Part shown: in pieces, positions 9,057 through 18,068 of the stretch | How the letters are laid out: each line of letters opens with the position of its first letter | How positions within the stretch are numbered: the stretch's first letter is position 1 | Assembly (NCBI GenBank): GCA_023038255.1 | Contig: CP082927.1 | Span: 944,146-1,008,145, forward strand | DNA length: 64,000 nucleotides | Source: Candidatus Peribacteria bacterium | Lineage (GTDB): Bacteria > Patescibacteriota > Gracilibacteria > Peribacterales > Peribacteraceae | Reading direction: 5' to 3' | Translations under genes and position numbers: made by a program | The notes under the pieces: model-generated | What the model was told of the DNA's origin: nothing | What the model saw: the letters and a program-made list of their open reading frames with translations, nothing else | The model's database searches: none

Positions 9057-9159
9057 AAATGATAATACGAAAAGTGAACCCCTTCTTTGCAAAGAAAGAG
9101 GGGTTCTGAGTAGAAAGGGTCAGACGTGTGTGGGATTTTTAGGTCCCGGAATCAGATTC

Positions 9160-10182
9160 CTACACAGGTAGGAACATTGTACTACTGAGCTGGTGGCCAC
9201 GCTGCCGGATACCGGCAAACAGTATGTTCAAGAGAGTCTTTGAGGCATGCTCATACTCGCCTCTTGGAAGATTGCCGTCTTCAGCAAGAACCGTCAGCAT
9301 CTTTGCAGCCAGAATATAGTCACTCTCCTACTCTCTCCACAGACAAAAGGTCTCCCAGGGAATACCGCGTGCTTCTACAAGAGCGCGCATTACTGCTTCG
9401 TCGCCACCGCTTTCCTGTGTCACAGTGTGAAGATGCTGCAAAACAGCAGCGGGTTCCCACGAAGGAATCTCCACACAAGGAGCTGGTTCAAGAGGCGCCT
9501 CAGAACAACATGATCCTTTGCAGTCAGCAGCACAGGTACAGGGCACCACTGACAAACCGGCAGGGATTGCGGCAGAAACTGCCTCATCCGGAACGCTCTC
9601 TAGCGGATCTCGTTTTATCGGTGGCCTGGAGGCAATGTGCGGCTCATTCATGATTCGTTTTTCTACAGGCACAGATAGCACTGAATCAGACTCGGAAGAC
9701 CTGTCTCTTCCGGCATCCATAGCAGTTTGAGGGGTGTGTTTTTGTTGGACATGCCCTGGCTGAAGAGGCTTTATTTTCATGGCATACTTCCAGGAAGCCC
9801 GTACAAAATGCTCCTTAATATCAAGAGCGACAGGCGTATAGATACTAGCTCCCTTGTGATGCATTGAATGATTTAACGTAGCACGATCAATAAGTGTACT
9901 GATTTGCTGCCGGATAGAACGCAGCTCTCCGTACAGTGTCACTGTTGTGGCTGTTTTCAGAATTTGGTCGAATAAATCATCCACTAATTCGTTATTTATA
10001 GGATGACGATGGGCCACAAGACCTCCGGCAGGAAAATATCTGTCTATCAATTTCAATATTGATTGGCGCGCATCTTCTATGTCCGATTGGATATCCGACT
10101 CATTAATGACCTCCGGGAGCGACGCATCGTCCGGTATCTGCGGGAAACAGTCAGCAGCATTGCTTATAAAGCTTTGAGCCAT
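9160..10182 (-). pseudogene. Unknown protein interrupted by an in-frame TAG
   Basis: Reading from the ATG at 10180-10182 gives 284 residues to a TAG at 9328-9330. The same frame then continues with protein-like sequence for 55 more codons (ESDYILAAKMLTVLAEDGN..., with KTLLNILFAGIRQRG) to a second TAG at 9160-9162. The first part is helical at its N-terminus (residues 30-110). Its middle is low-complexity and Pro/Ser-rich, and a Cys cluster CTCAADCKGSCC lies near residue 220. The ending WETFCLWRE runs smoothly into the continuation. The simplest reading is a nonsense mutation in a formerly 340-residue gene. Readthrough, or a functional 284-residue form, cannot be excluded. No family recognised. 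Confidence 0.6.
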
Positions 10183-10194
10183 AAAATCTTGCAG

Positions 10195-10222
10195 ATAGTA
10201 CCCGTATATTTTTTAATAACAA
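10195..10222 (-). promoter_or_regulatory. Promoter of the interrupted gene
   Basis: On the minus strand: TTGTTA (10217-10222), a 16-base spacer, and TACTAT (10195-10200). The ATG is 12 bases past the -10 box, so the predicted leader is about five bases. Confidence 0.5.
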
Positions 10223-10324
10223 TATAAAAGAGAAAGGGCACATGATGTACACATCTTTCATTATCCGCCACAGAACAACCCCCAAAACCTAGAAGCCACA
10301 AGCTAAAACCTATAAGCTGTCTGC

Positions 10325-11629
10325 ATGCCTCTCTCCCCCCGCATCACCCTCCCCATCAGCGCTGCCCTCTTATGCGCCATTGCAGCGGGAGGATTTTTGT
10401 TCTGGCAGCTGGATAGCACCAGAGCCATGTTGAGTGCGGGCATCCAGAAACCAACGGGAACCGGTGCAGCCACCGTCCCACAGACAACGCCGCTGGCCGC
10501 TATAGATACCGGCAATGAATCACTCCTCCGTCTCCGTCAGGGCGACGTATTCGCACTGCGCGGCGAATGGAAAAATGCGCAGGAGGAATATCAGAAATCA
10601 GTGGATGCAGGAGGTGGACTGACTGCTCTGCGTAAACTGGCCCAGGCTCAGATGCAAAGACGCGACATCCGCGGCGCACAGACGACGCTGGATCAGCTCC
10701 GCAGAAGTGGCGCCAAGAAAGAAGACACACTGCTCCTCGAAAGTATTATTGATCTGCGCACCGGTGAACTCGGCAAAGCACTCACCCTTCTGAATGCGAG
10801 TGAGGACAGCCCGCAGAAACACTACGGCCTTGCACTGGTCGGCATTATTACCGGCGACACAGAGACCGCACGCAAGGAACTCGCTCTTGTCGAAACAGGA
10901 TGGGAGCCGGTCCTGCGGACCTACGCACGCACACTCCAGAAAGCCTACGAGGAATTCGCCCTCTTCCCGGAAAGCCCGGAACTGCATCTGCTCACCCTCC
11001 TCGGCCACGCTCTCGCAGACGTGCAGGAATGCGAACTCGCGCTGCCGCTTTTGTCTGAAGCAACCAATCAGCAGGACGACTACCGCGACGCATGGATTCT
11101 GCAGGGATTCTGCGAACTCACCACCGAACGCCTGACCGAAGCACTGGCCTCTCTCGAACGCGCGTATCAGCTCGATCCGGAAAAGCCGGAAACACAGTAC
11201 TTCCTTGGCCGCGTGTACAGCGCACAGGAAGATCACGGCAATGCTCTCACCTTCCTCCAGTACGCGCTGGAAAACGGATTCCAGCCGGAAGCAGAAGTCC
11301 GCAGGCTCATTGCAAAAGAAGCGCTCATCACCGGCAATGTCACCCTCGCACTTGATCAGCAGGACGCCCTCACCAGGCTCCCGGATGCAGGACTCCAGAG
11401 CTACAGCGACTACATTGCAGCCGCACTCACGTCCGACAAAAAACAGGAGGCGCAGGTAAAGGCGGAAGAAGCAGTTGCCAAGTGGCCGAACGACGCAGTC
11501 GCCTACATGCTGCTCGGATGGGTGCAGGCGGAAAACGGCAACACTGCAGAAGCGCGCTCGAATCTGGAAAAAGCACTGTCGATGAACCCGGAATTAACGA
11601 GCGCTCGCGAGAGACTCAATAAACTGTAA
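10325..11629 (+). CDS. Membrane-anchored TPR-repeat protein
   Basis: A 434-residue protein. Residues 7-28 form one hydrophobic helix (a membrane anchor or uncleaved signal). The rest is outside the membrane and consists of tetratricopeptide-like helical repeats. Clear units are at about 68-100 (RQGDVFALRGEWKNAQEEYQ), 230-300 (LASLERAYQLDPEKPETQYF) and 380-430 (YMLLGWVQAENGNTAEARSN). Such proteins are scaffolds; in this type of genome they often sit beside envelope or pilus genes. It is 18 bases upstream of the gene at 11648 and probably co-transcribed with it. No partner can be named. Confidence 0.82.
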   Translation: MPLSPRITLPISAALLCAIAAGGFLFWQLDSTRAMLSAGIQKPTGTGAATVPQTTPLAAIDTGNESLLRLRQGDVFALRGEWKNAQEEYQKSVDAGGGLTALRKLAQAQMQRRDIRGAQTTLDQLRRSGAKKEDTLLLESIIDLRTGELGKALTLLNASEDSPQKHYGLALVGIITGDTETARKELALVETGWEPVLRTYARTLQKAYEEFALFPESPELHLLTLLGHALADVQECELALPLLSEATNQQDDYRDAWILQGFCELTTERLTEALASLERAYQLDPEKPETQYFLGRVYSAQEDHGNALTFLQYALENGFQPEAEVRRLIAKEALITGNVTLALDQQDALTRLPDAGLQSYSDYIAAALTSDKKQEAQVKAEEAVAKWPNDAVAYMLLGWVQAENGNTAEARSNLEKALSMNPELTSARERLNKL

Positions 11630-11647
11630 ACCGACTCCCATCCTTCC

Positions 11648-12970
11648 ATGCAATCCCTCTTCACAAAGCAACTCCTCATCGGCTTCGGCGCAGCAGGAAT
11701 AATTATTGTGACGACGGCTGCCGCTTTTCTTTCACTTCCATCCGGGAAAAACGATCCAGCCCGCATGGTCCCGGCAGAGGAAACCATCGCCTTTTTCACC
11801 AATATCACGACGCAGAACATCGGCACCTTCTCAGCACACATCGGCGCGCTCGCGAATGTTCCTGTAACCGATACACCATCCGCAGTCGCACTCCTGAAAA
11901 CCGGCAGCGGCAAAACAGGATGGGCCGTGGTGGAACCGGTGATGGGTGGCGATCAACCGTTCACAATCCGCACATCCGATCCATCGTTTGATCCGCTGTT
12001 TCAGGCAGTCACCAATCCACTCAGCCGTCAGTACAGCTATAGCGCACTGGCCGATGACGAGACGTCTCTCCCGAGCGGCTGGCTGGCGTTTCCATCAGTC
12101 GCACTCAAAGCGCAGTCCCCTGTCGCATCTCTCCTGCAAACCAATCAGCCTGTGATGATGATCAGCCTTGCAGACGGACTGGAACTCCGACTGGTGACCG
12201 ATGGTGTGCGCCTGCCAATGCTCACAAGCGGTCCTAAGGAATTATTTGAAAAACCTCTCTTCATTATTCATGTCTCCAATGGCACCGCATTTCTGGATCT
12301 CCTGTCCGACACTTTCCAGAACGATGACGTGACAGTGCTGCAAACCGTTCTCCAAAGCACACTCACAAATTTCTTCGGCAAAGAGCTGAGTCCGACCTAC
12401 GACCTGCCGCCACTCCTTGAAGGCACAACAACATTGGAAGTTGCAAAGAAAGACACAGGCAATGGACTGCGTGTCTATCTGGAAGGAGAGATGCCGGATA
12501 ATGAAGCGACCCTGGATCATCTCACAGATCTGTTCCTGGCCACTCTCAAAACCGCTTCCGTACACACCGAGACGTTCGACGACAAATTCAACTGGCAGGA
12601 TATCCGTCAGGATGAAAGCCTGATTGATGACACAACAAAGACCGAATACGGCTGGACTGTCCGCACGCTCCGCCAGAAAAATGCGGACACCGTTCTCGTG
12701 AAAGCGATACGCAGTAATCGGTATATTTTGAGTAATGACACAGACGCCGTCGAGAAAGCTGTCAGCCAGACCGCATCATCACTCGCGGGTCTGGACGATA
12801 TTCCGGCCGCTCTGGGCCTCATTCACAGTGCAGAATGGAATGCCTTCCTCCACCACACCCTGCCAACCGTCTCCAAAGGAGCGATTGTCCCTGCTGGCAC
12901 CTCCGGTCATATGAAATGGAAGATGAGTCAAAACGGGCGCATTCTGACGATTGTGCTCAAGAAAATCTAA
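11648..12970 (+). CDS. Membrane-anchored extracytoplasmic protein, unknown (possibly DUF3352-like)
   Basis: A 440-residue protein with one N-terminal hydrophobic helix (about 9-31) and a long soluble remainder. The start of the mature part, MVPAEETIAFFTNIT, and the general layout resemble DUF3352 proteins. I cannot confirm that without a profile search. Segments such as GLRVYLEGEMPD and RYILSNDTDAVEKAVSQ suggest repeated alpha/beta modules. There are no Cys residues in the soluble part. It is paired with the TPR protein just upstream. Leader CCGACTCCCATCCTTCC is pyrimidine-rich. Confidence 0.72.
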   Translation: MQSLFTKQLLIGFGAAGIIIVTTAAAFLSLPSGKNDPARMVPAEETIAFFTNITTQNIGTFSAHIGALANVPVTDTPSAVALLKTGSGKTGWAVVEPVMGGDQPFTIRTSDPSFDPLFQAVTNPLSRQYSYSALADDETSLPSGWLAFPSVALKAQSPVASLLQTNQPVMMISLADGLELRLVTDGVRLPMLTSGPKELFEKPLFIIHVSNGTAFLDLLSDTFQNDDVTVLQTVLQSTLTNFFGKELSPTYDLPPLLEGTTTLEVAKKDTGNGLRVYLEGEMPDNEATLDHLTDLFLATLKTASVHTETFDDKFNWQDIRQDESLIDDTTKTEYGWTVRTLRQKNADTVLVKAIRSNRYILSNDTDAVEKAVSQTASSLAGLDDIPAALGLIHSAEWNAFLHHTLPTVSKGAIVPAGTSGHMKWKMSQNGRILTIVLKKI

Positions 12971-13065
12971 AGAAAAAGAAAATGGGGCAGGTGGGAGGAA
13001 TCCTCAATTCTCAATTTTCAATTCTCCATTTTTCCTGTAGTCTCCGATCCCGTTAACGCCTTTCT

Positions 13066-13962
13066 ATGTCTTTCATCAAACTTTCACGGTTCTTCCTGCC
13101 CCTTTCAGGCCTTCTGGTCCTGGCGTCTATTGTGGTCTTCATCTATCCGGGCCCCAATGTCAGCATTGAATTCACCGGAGGCACACTGATGGAAATCGGT
13201 CTGCCGGAAGGAAAAACACAGCAGGATCTTGAAACAGCCATCCGCTCTTTCCAGGTAGAGGGTGAATCCTTGGATGCACACTTCTCCCGGACCAAGACCG
13301 GTACATGGTTTGTAAAGACCGAAACATTGACCAATGAACAGCACACCGAGCTTCTCACCCATGTGGAAAGCGCCATTGGCGATGTGCAGGAGCTGCAGTA
13401 CACCACCATTGGCCCGACCGTTGGTGCCAACCTGAAGCAGCGCGCTTTCTGGGCACTGTTGATCGCGAGCCTTGCGATCATGGCCTTCGTCGCGTTCTCC
13501 TTCCGCGCAGTCCCCCGCAGCCTGAACCCATGGACATTCGGTCTCGCAACTATTCTGGCTCTCATGCATGACATTATTATCCTGCTCGGTGTCTTCACCG
13601 TGCTGAGTTACGTCACGACCTTCCAGGTCGACACTCTGTTTGTGACAGCACTCCTGAGCATCATGGGTCACTCTGTGTCCGATACGATCGTGATCTTCGA
13701 CCGTATCCGTGAAACGCTTACAGGAAGCGACAAGCACGCAAAACTCGCAGACGTTGCAGACAAGGCTCTCTGGGCCTGTATCAGCCGCACGTTCAACACA
13801 GGATTCGGACTGCTCATCATGCTCTTCGCTCTCTTTATCTTCGGATCTGAATCCATCCGCTGGTTCATGCTGGCACTCATTATCGGAAGTATTGTCGGTA
13901 TGTACTCCTCGTACTTCGTCGCCACCCCGATTCTCGTCTTCCTCAGAAAGCGCGATCGGTAA
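13066..13962 (+). CDS. secF: Protein translocase subunit SecF
   Basis: A 298-residue SecF of usual length, an RND-fold subunit that pulls translocating proteins out of SecYEG using ion motive force. It has six membrane helices: one at about 10-28, then five from about 125 to the end. The periplasmic P1 domain lies between, starting FTGGTLMEIGLP. The conserved helix-4 motif HSVSDTIVIFDRIRE and the preceding MHDIIILLG (with His-Asp) are intact. secD is not adjacent, so it must be elsewhere or absent. Its 5' spacer is a CAATTCTC word repeat. The trigger factor gene follows, so two protein-biogenesis genes sit together. Confidence 0.93.
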   Translation: MSFIKLSRFFLPLSGLLVLASIVVFIYPGPNVSIEFTGGTLMEIGLPEGKTQQDLETAIRSFQVEGESLDAHFSRTKTGTWFVKTETLTNEQHTELLTHVESAIGDVQELQYTTIGPTVGANLKQRAFWALLIASLAIMAFVAFSFRAVPRSLNPWTFGLATILALMHDIIILLGVFTVLSYVTTFQVDTLFVTALLSIMGHSVSDTIVIFDRIRETLTGSDKHAKLADVADKALWACISRTFNTGFGLLIMLFALFIFGSESIRWFMLALIIGSIVGMYSSYFVATPILVFLRKRDR

Positions 13963-14042
13963 TAGGATGGAATGATGATGTGACAGAGCGTTCCATACGT
14001 CATTCTCCATCCTCAATTCTCCATTCTTCATCCCCCTCGTCT

Positions 14043-15323
14043 ATGTCAGCTCAGAACATTTCTGTTGAACGTCTGCCAAAATCCCGCGTCGTCTGCACTG
14101 CGTCTTTCACCAAGGAAGAACAGACCGCTGCTGAGGAACATGCACTCTCACACCTGGCATCGAACGTGAATATCAAAGGATTCCGCGTCGGACATGCTCC
14201 GGCAGATATGGTCAGAAACCGCATTCCGAAGGATCAACTGCTTGAGGAAACAGTCCGCGAACTCGTCCGCACCGCTCTTCCCGCTATTATTGATGAGCAC
14301 AAGATTCTGCCCGTCATCCCTCCGAAAATCGAGATTGTAACCGCAGAGCCGCTCAGCGTGAAAATCACATTTGTGGAGCGTCCGGTTGTGAAGGTAAAGA
14401 ATATCGACACGCTGAAGATTGAGAAGAAGACCATCAAGGCTGATGAAAAAGATGTCAACCGCGTCGTGGAATCCGTCCTGAACGATCACCGCACATCGAC
14501 CGAAGTGGAGCGTGCCGCGACTGAGAATGACCGCCTGATGCTCAATTTCCATGCAACGAACGATCAGGGAACAGAGATTACCGGCATGCGTGCAGAAGGA
14601 TATGACGCACTGATTGGATCCAATACCCTGCTGCCCGGCTTTGAAGAGCAGCTCAAGGGACTGAAGAAAGGAGATTCAAAATCTTTCACGCTCACACTCC
14701 CGGAAAAATTCCAGGAAGAAAGTCTCCGCGGCAAACAGGCAACGTTCCACGTGACCGTCACCAAAGTGGAAGAGACAAAGCTCCCTGAACTGAACGACAC
14801 GTTTGCCAAAGAGAAACTGAACGCGCCCTCCGCAGCCGAGTTCCGCTCGATTGTCGAAAAGTCGATCACGATGCAGGAAGAGCAGTTTGACCGCATGCGC
14901 CGCGAACGCGAACTGATGGACGAAATCCGCAAGCGCACCGATGTTGAGATTGCCGACGAACTGCTCGACGAAGAAATGCGCGGACTGATTGATGAATGGA
15001 GCCAGCAACTCGAGCGCCAGAATATGACGATTGCCGATGCGCTCAAGAAAGAAGGCAAGACGGTGGAGCAGGCAGAAGCAGACCTGAAAAAGCAGGCCGA
15101 AGACCGCTGGAAACTGCGCCTCGGCATGGCAAAACTGATTGAAGAAAAAGGTGTCACTGTCACCGACGAAGAAGTCGCTGCAAGCGGTGACAACTTCATC
15201 AGCGGCCTCCCCGAAGAACAGAAAGTCCAGGCACGTAAAGAATTCGACAGTCACGGCAACCTCTATGAAGAACTGCGCTGGAGAGCACTCGTGGAAAAAG
15301 TGATGGAGGGATTACTGGCGTAA
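14043..15323 (+). CDS. tig: Trigger factor (ribosome-associated chaperone / prolyl isomerase)
   Basis: A 426-residue trigger factor. The N-terminal ribosome-binding domain (1-115) carries the signature as NIKGFRVGHAPADMV, equivalent to the usual GFRxGxxP loop that contacts L23. The FKBP-type isomerase domain is at about 155-240 (LPGFEEQLKGLKKGDSKSF). A long helical Glu/Arg/Lys-rich C-terminal domain forms the chaperone arms. I chose the ATG at 14043 because the 21 residues upstream are Ser/His low-complexity text encoded by the intergenic word repeat. The gene follows secF by 80 bases. Confidence 0.93.
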   Translation: MSAQNISVERLPKSRVVCTASFTKEEQTAAEEHALSHLASNVNIKGFRVGHAPADMVRNRIPKDQLLEETVRELVRTALPAIIDEHKILPVIPPKIEIVTAEPLSVKITFVERPVVKVKNIDTLKIEKKTIKADEKDVNRVVESVLNDHRTSTEVERAATENDRLMLNFHATNDQGTEITGMRAEGYDALIGSNTLLPGFEEQLKGLKKGDSKSFTLTLPEKFQEESLRGKQATFHVTVTKVEETKLPELNDTFAKEKLNAPSAAEFRSIVEKSITMQEEQFDRMRRERELMDEIRKRTDVEIADELLDEEMRGLIDEWSQQLERQNMTIADALKKEGKTVEQAEADLKKQAEDRWKLRLGMAKLIEEKGVTVTDEEVAASGDNFISGLPEEQKVQARKEFDSHGNLYEELRWRALVEKVMEGLLA

Positions 15324-15328
15324 ATTCT

Positions 15329-15385
15329 AAATCCGAAAATCGAAACTCGAGTCTATTCGGATTTCGGATTTCGATTTTCGGATTT
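15329..15385. repeat. Perfect 17-base inverted repeat between tig and relA
   Basis: Arm AAATCCGAAAATCGAAA (15329-15345) is exactly complementary to 15369-15385, with a 23-base loop that itself contains TTCGGATTTCGG copies. It can act as a shared transcription stop between the two convergent genes. The relA stop (15353-15355) and its last eight or so codons lie inside it. Confidence 0.75.
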
Positions 15386-17299
15386 CAGCGCCTCAGCGCG
15401 GTTTGTCCATTTCACGCCGATCTTCCGAGCCGGATTCACATTCTTCAGCATCTTGCACCCCGTGAGATGCACGCGGATATCCCCTGTTCTGCTGATGACG
15501 CCAATCACCGGACTGCCTTCAGAGCTATCCGGTTTGCAGCACTTTGCAAAAAGCACAGGCATCGGAATATTGCCGTCTACTTTTGCAATGAGCGATGTGC
15601 CCCGTACAAACACCGCCGGCCGCTGCGGCCGCTCCTGCAGCCGATCTTTGAGGAGCGTGAGATGCGGCAGAAAAGAAGATACGTTCTGCATCCCCTGCCC
15701 GATGCGGACAAGCAGATCCTCGCGCTCGGACATGGTGCGCGATTCATGATCGACCAGACGCAGGAGTGAGAGATCTGTGTCGAGTAACGGCAGATGATGT
15801 TTCTGCAATTCCTCATTGAGCGCATCACGCCCGATTGCCAGATGCATCGGACGTTCCTGTGAATGCAGATAATGTTTCAGGCGGGACCGCGCAGACGCAG
15901 TCCTGAGCAGCGTGATCCACTGCGGGGATGGGCGCGGATCCGGATGTTTGAGAATTTCGATAATGTCACCGTTCTCCAGAATATGGTCGATAGGAACAAT
16001 ATTGCCGTTCACCTTCGCACCTTTGAATGAGAGCCCGAGCGTCGTGTGCACATGGAACGCGAAGTCGAGCGGTGTTGCTCCTTCCGGCAGCTGAATGACA
16101 TCGCCGTGCGGCGTCAGGACGAAGATGCGGCTGTTTGTGCTGTCCAGTGCCGGATTGTCGCCAATCGGTTGTGTGAGGGCCCGCTGAATCTGGGCACGCT
16201 GCAACGCATGTTCAGCTGTCCCTCCCTCTTTATAACTCCAGTGCGCGGCAATACCGTATTCCGCTTCGCGTTGCATGGCGACGGTACGGATCTGCACCTC
16301 AATGAAGACCCCTTCAGGAACACCGGGCAACTGTGCCAGTGTGGTGTGCAGACTTTTGTAACCGTTTGGTTTCGGAAAGGCGATGTAGTCCTTGAAACGC
16401 CCCGCCACCGGATGTCCGAGACGATGTAGGACACCAAGGGCCTGATAGCATTCGCTCTCATCAGACACAATGACGCGGAGCGCAAAGAGATCGTACAGAT
16501 CTTCCACCTGTGACAGACTCTTAAGCTGCATTTTATGGAAAATACTGTAGGGCTGCTTTTCACGGATCTGCACACGGGCCAGGATGCCGGCCAGCGCAAG
16601 ATCTTTCATGAGCAGTGTGGATGCCAGCTGCAAAAACTGTCCATGTTTTGCATGCATGTTTTCGAGCTGTTCTGCAATGTGTGTTGCGTCGACCGGATAC
16701 ATGACAGGAAAAGCCCGCGCCTCCATCTGGTGTTTGAGCGTGTAAATACCCAGACGTGCAGCAACCGGTGAGTAGATTTGTAATGTATCACGGCAGATGC
16801 GTTTGCGGTCCTCGCTGCTCATAGCATCCAGACGCTCAAGAAGATGATACTGCTGACTCAGGAGAAGCAGAATGAGACGCGCGTCTCCTGACACTTTCAG
16901 AAACATCAGACGCAGCTGTTCGAGCGACATGCGCCGGTTTTTGACCGTCGCATGCGACAACAGATTTTCCCCGCTGATCATATTACGGACCGCTGTGCCG
17001 TACCGCCGTTCCAGCTCTGCAAGTGTGCAGGCGCCGGCATCAATCGTATGATGAAGCAAGCAGGCGATGATCGTGTCATCATCGGGTTCAAACTGCAGGA
17101 GAGTGCGTAAAATTCCCAGGCAATGATCCATCACCGTCTCCTTCGTCCAGTGCATTGTGTTGCCGTAGTGCGAGTCTGCAAAAGCATACGCCTCACGGAG
17201 ACGTTCGATATCGGTAGGAACCGACGCGCGGGAACGGATGGTCATCAGCATGTCGAATGCAGTCTGAGACGGCGCAATGGTGCGTTGGTCGATGAGCAT
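15353..17299 (-). CDS. relA: RelA/SpoT-family (p)ppGpp synthetase with degenerate hydrolase site
   Basis: A 648-residue protein from the ATG at 17297-17299. Domains in order: HD-type region (about 20-170), synthetase (about 200-370, with NGYKSLHTTLA and EVQIRTVAMQREAEYGIAAHW), TGS (about 390-450, starting RIFVLTPHGDVIQLPEGATP), then a C-terminal segment to GVISRTGDIRVHLTGC; no full ACT domain is obvious. In the HD region the motif normally HDxxED reads HHTIDA, so the hydrolase metal site looks lost. It probably makes but does not degrade alarmone. The last residues, ALKSENRNPKSE, are encoded by the intergenic repeat. dtd lies 46 bases upstream in the same direction, a common bacterial pairing. 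Confidence 0.88.
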   Translation of the reverse strand: MLIDQRTIAPSQTAFDMLMTIRSRASVPTDIERLREAYAFADSHYGNTMHWTKETVMDHCLGILRTLLQFEPDDDTIIACLLHHTIDAGACTLAELERRYGTAVRNMISGENLLSHATVKNRRMSLEQLRLMFLKVSGDARLILLLLSQQYHLLERLDAMSSEDRKRICRDTLQIYSPVAARLGIYTLKHQMEARAFPVMYPVDATHIAEQLENMHAKHGQFLQLASTLLMKDLALAGILARVQIREKQPYSIFHKMQLKSLSQVEDLYDLFALRVIVSDESECYQALGVLHRLGHPVAGRFKDYIAFPKPNGYKSLHTTLAQLPGVPEGVFIEVQIRTVAMQREAEYGIAAHWSYKEGGTAEHALQRAQIQRALTQPIGDNPALDSTNSRIFVLTPHGDVIQLPEGATPLDFAFHVHTTLGLSFKGAKVNGNIVPIDHILENGDIIEILKHPDPRPSPQWITLLRTASARSRLKHYLHSQERPMHLAIGRDALNEELQKHHLPLLDTDLSLLRLVDHESRTMSEREDLLVRIGQGMQNVSSFLPHLTLLKDRLQERPQRPAVFVRGTSLIAKVDGNIPMPVLFAKCCKPDSSEGSPVIGVISRTGDIRVHLTGCKMLKNVNPARKIGVKWTNRAEALKSENRNPKSE

Positions 17300-17345
17300 C
17301 TTCTGCTGACTGTACCACAAAACTGTCAAAAATATGTGTTTTTTC

Positions 17346-17783
17346 TCAACGATCCAGCCAGAGCGTATACGGCCCTTCGTTGGTGAGCTCAACAGACATA
17401 AAAGCACCAAAACGACCTGTTTCCACGAGTATGCCGCGAGATCGCAATGCCTCTGCAAAGTGGAGATACAGCGGTTCTGCCACAGGTCCCGGGGCTGCAT
17501 ACCCATAATCCGGCTTCGTCCCCCGATCCGTCTGAGCCGCCAGGGTGAATTGCGAGACAAGAAGGATCGATCCGCCGTGTTCCAGAATAGTCTGCTTATT
17601 GTCGCCTTCCTCCGTGGCATACAGACGCAAACTGAGCACTTTGTCCGCGAGCCAATCCGCCTGTGCGGCTGTATCACCATGTAAAACACCGAGAAACAGC
17701 ACATAGCCATCTTGAATGGAGCCGATTGTCTCTTTGTCGACAATCACGCGGGCTTTACTCACTTTCTGAAGAAGAAGACGCAT
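17346..17783 (-). CDS. dtd: D-aminoacyl-tRNA deacylase
   Basis: A 145-residue protein, the normal DTD length. DTD removes D-amino acids (and glycine mischarged on tRNA-Ala) from tRNA. Signature elements are MRLLLQKVSKARV at the start, the catalytic SQFTLAA segment near residue 78, and the Gly-cisPro loop NEGPYTLWLD at the end. The start at 17783 was chosen because MRLLLQKV is the family N-terminus. It lies directly upstream of relA on the same strand and is probably in the same transcript. Confidence 0.94.
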   Translation of the reverse strand: MRLLLQKVSKARVIVDKETIGSIQDGYVLFLGVLHGDTAAQADWLADKVLSLRLYATEEGDNKQTILEHGGSILLVSQFTLAAQTDRGTKPDYGYAAPGPVAEPLYLHFAEALRSRGILVETGRFGAFMSVELTNEGPYTLWLDR

Positions 17784-17820
17784 AGACAAACAGAATAATC
17801 CAAAGTCTGAGCACAATCTG

Positions 17821-17848
17821 TTGACATATTTTTGACACCCGCTATGAT
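17821..17848 (+). promoter_or_regulatory. Strong sigma70-type promoter of rplJL
   Basis: Perfect -35 TTGACA (17821-17826), 16-base spacer, and -10 TATGAT (17843-17848). It lies just upstream of the structured rplJ leader. Confidence 0.85.
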
Positions 17849-17854
17849 GCAGAC

Positions 17855-18068
17855 CTGTCCGAAGACCGGAGGCATTAGGTCGCAGACCGAAGGTAAGCCC
17901 TCCCGAGGCACACAGCATCGCTCATCCGGCTCCGGCTTGGTGATTCGTGCCGTTTGCCTCGTTGGTCTCCCGGGCGGAAGGGAACCAACGATTTTTTGTA
18001 TAAAAATTACTACAAAAATCACCCTTACCTCCTCTAAAAGCTAATCCCTATAACCTATCCCCTAGATT
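17855..18068 (+). promoter_or_regulatory. Ribosomal L10 leader with an attenuator
   Basis: The leader of rplJ is about 214 bases. Its 5' part has CCGAAGACCGGAGGC (about 17861), which matches the L10-binding kink-turn pattern seen in other L10 leaders. Further on, TCGTTGGT (17959-17966) pairs with ACCAACGA (17984-17991), followed by six T (17992-17997): an intrinsic terminator before the gene. CGAGGCA (17904-17910) can instead pair with TGCCTCG (17955-17961), which overlaps the 5' arm of the terminator, so an antiterminator is possible. The likely sense is that free L10 favours termination. The pairing is seen in the sequence; the direction of control is inference. Confidence 0.75.

Noticed and set aside
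9240-9653. Plus-strand 137-codon frame
   Set aside because: It lies opposite the interrupted gene, is Gln/Arg/Ser-rich, and has no leader or promoter.
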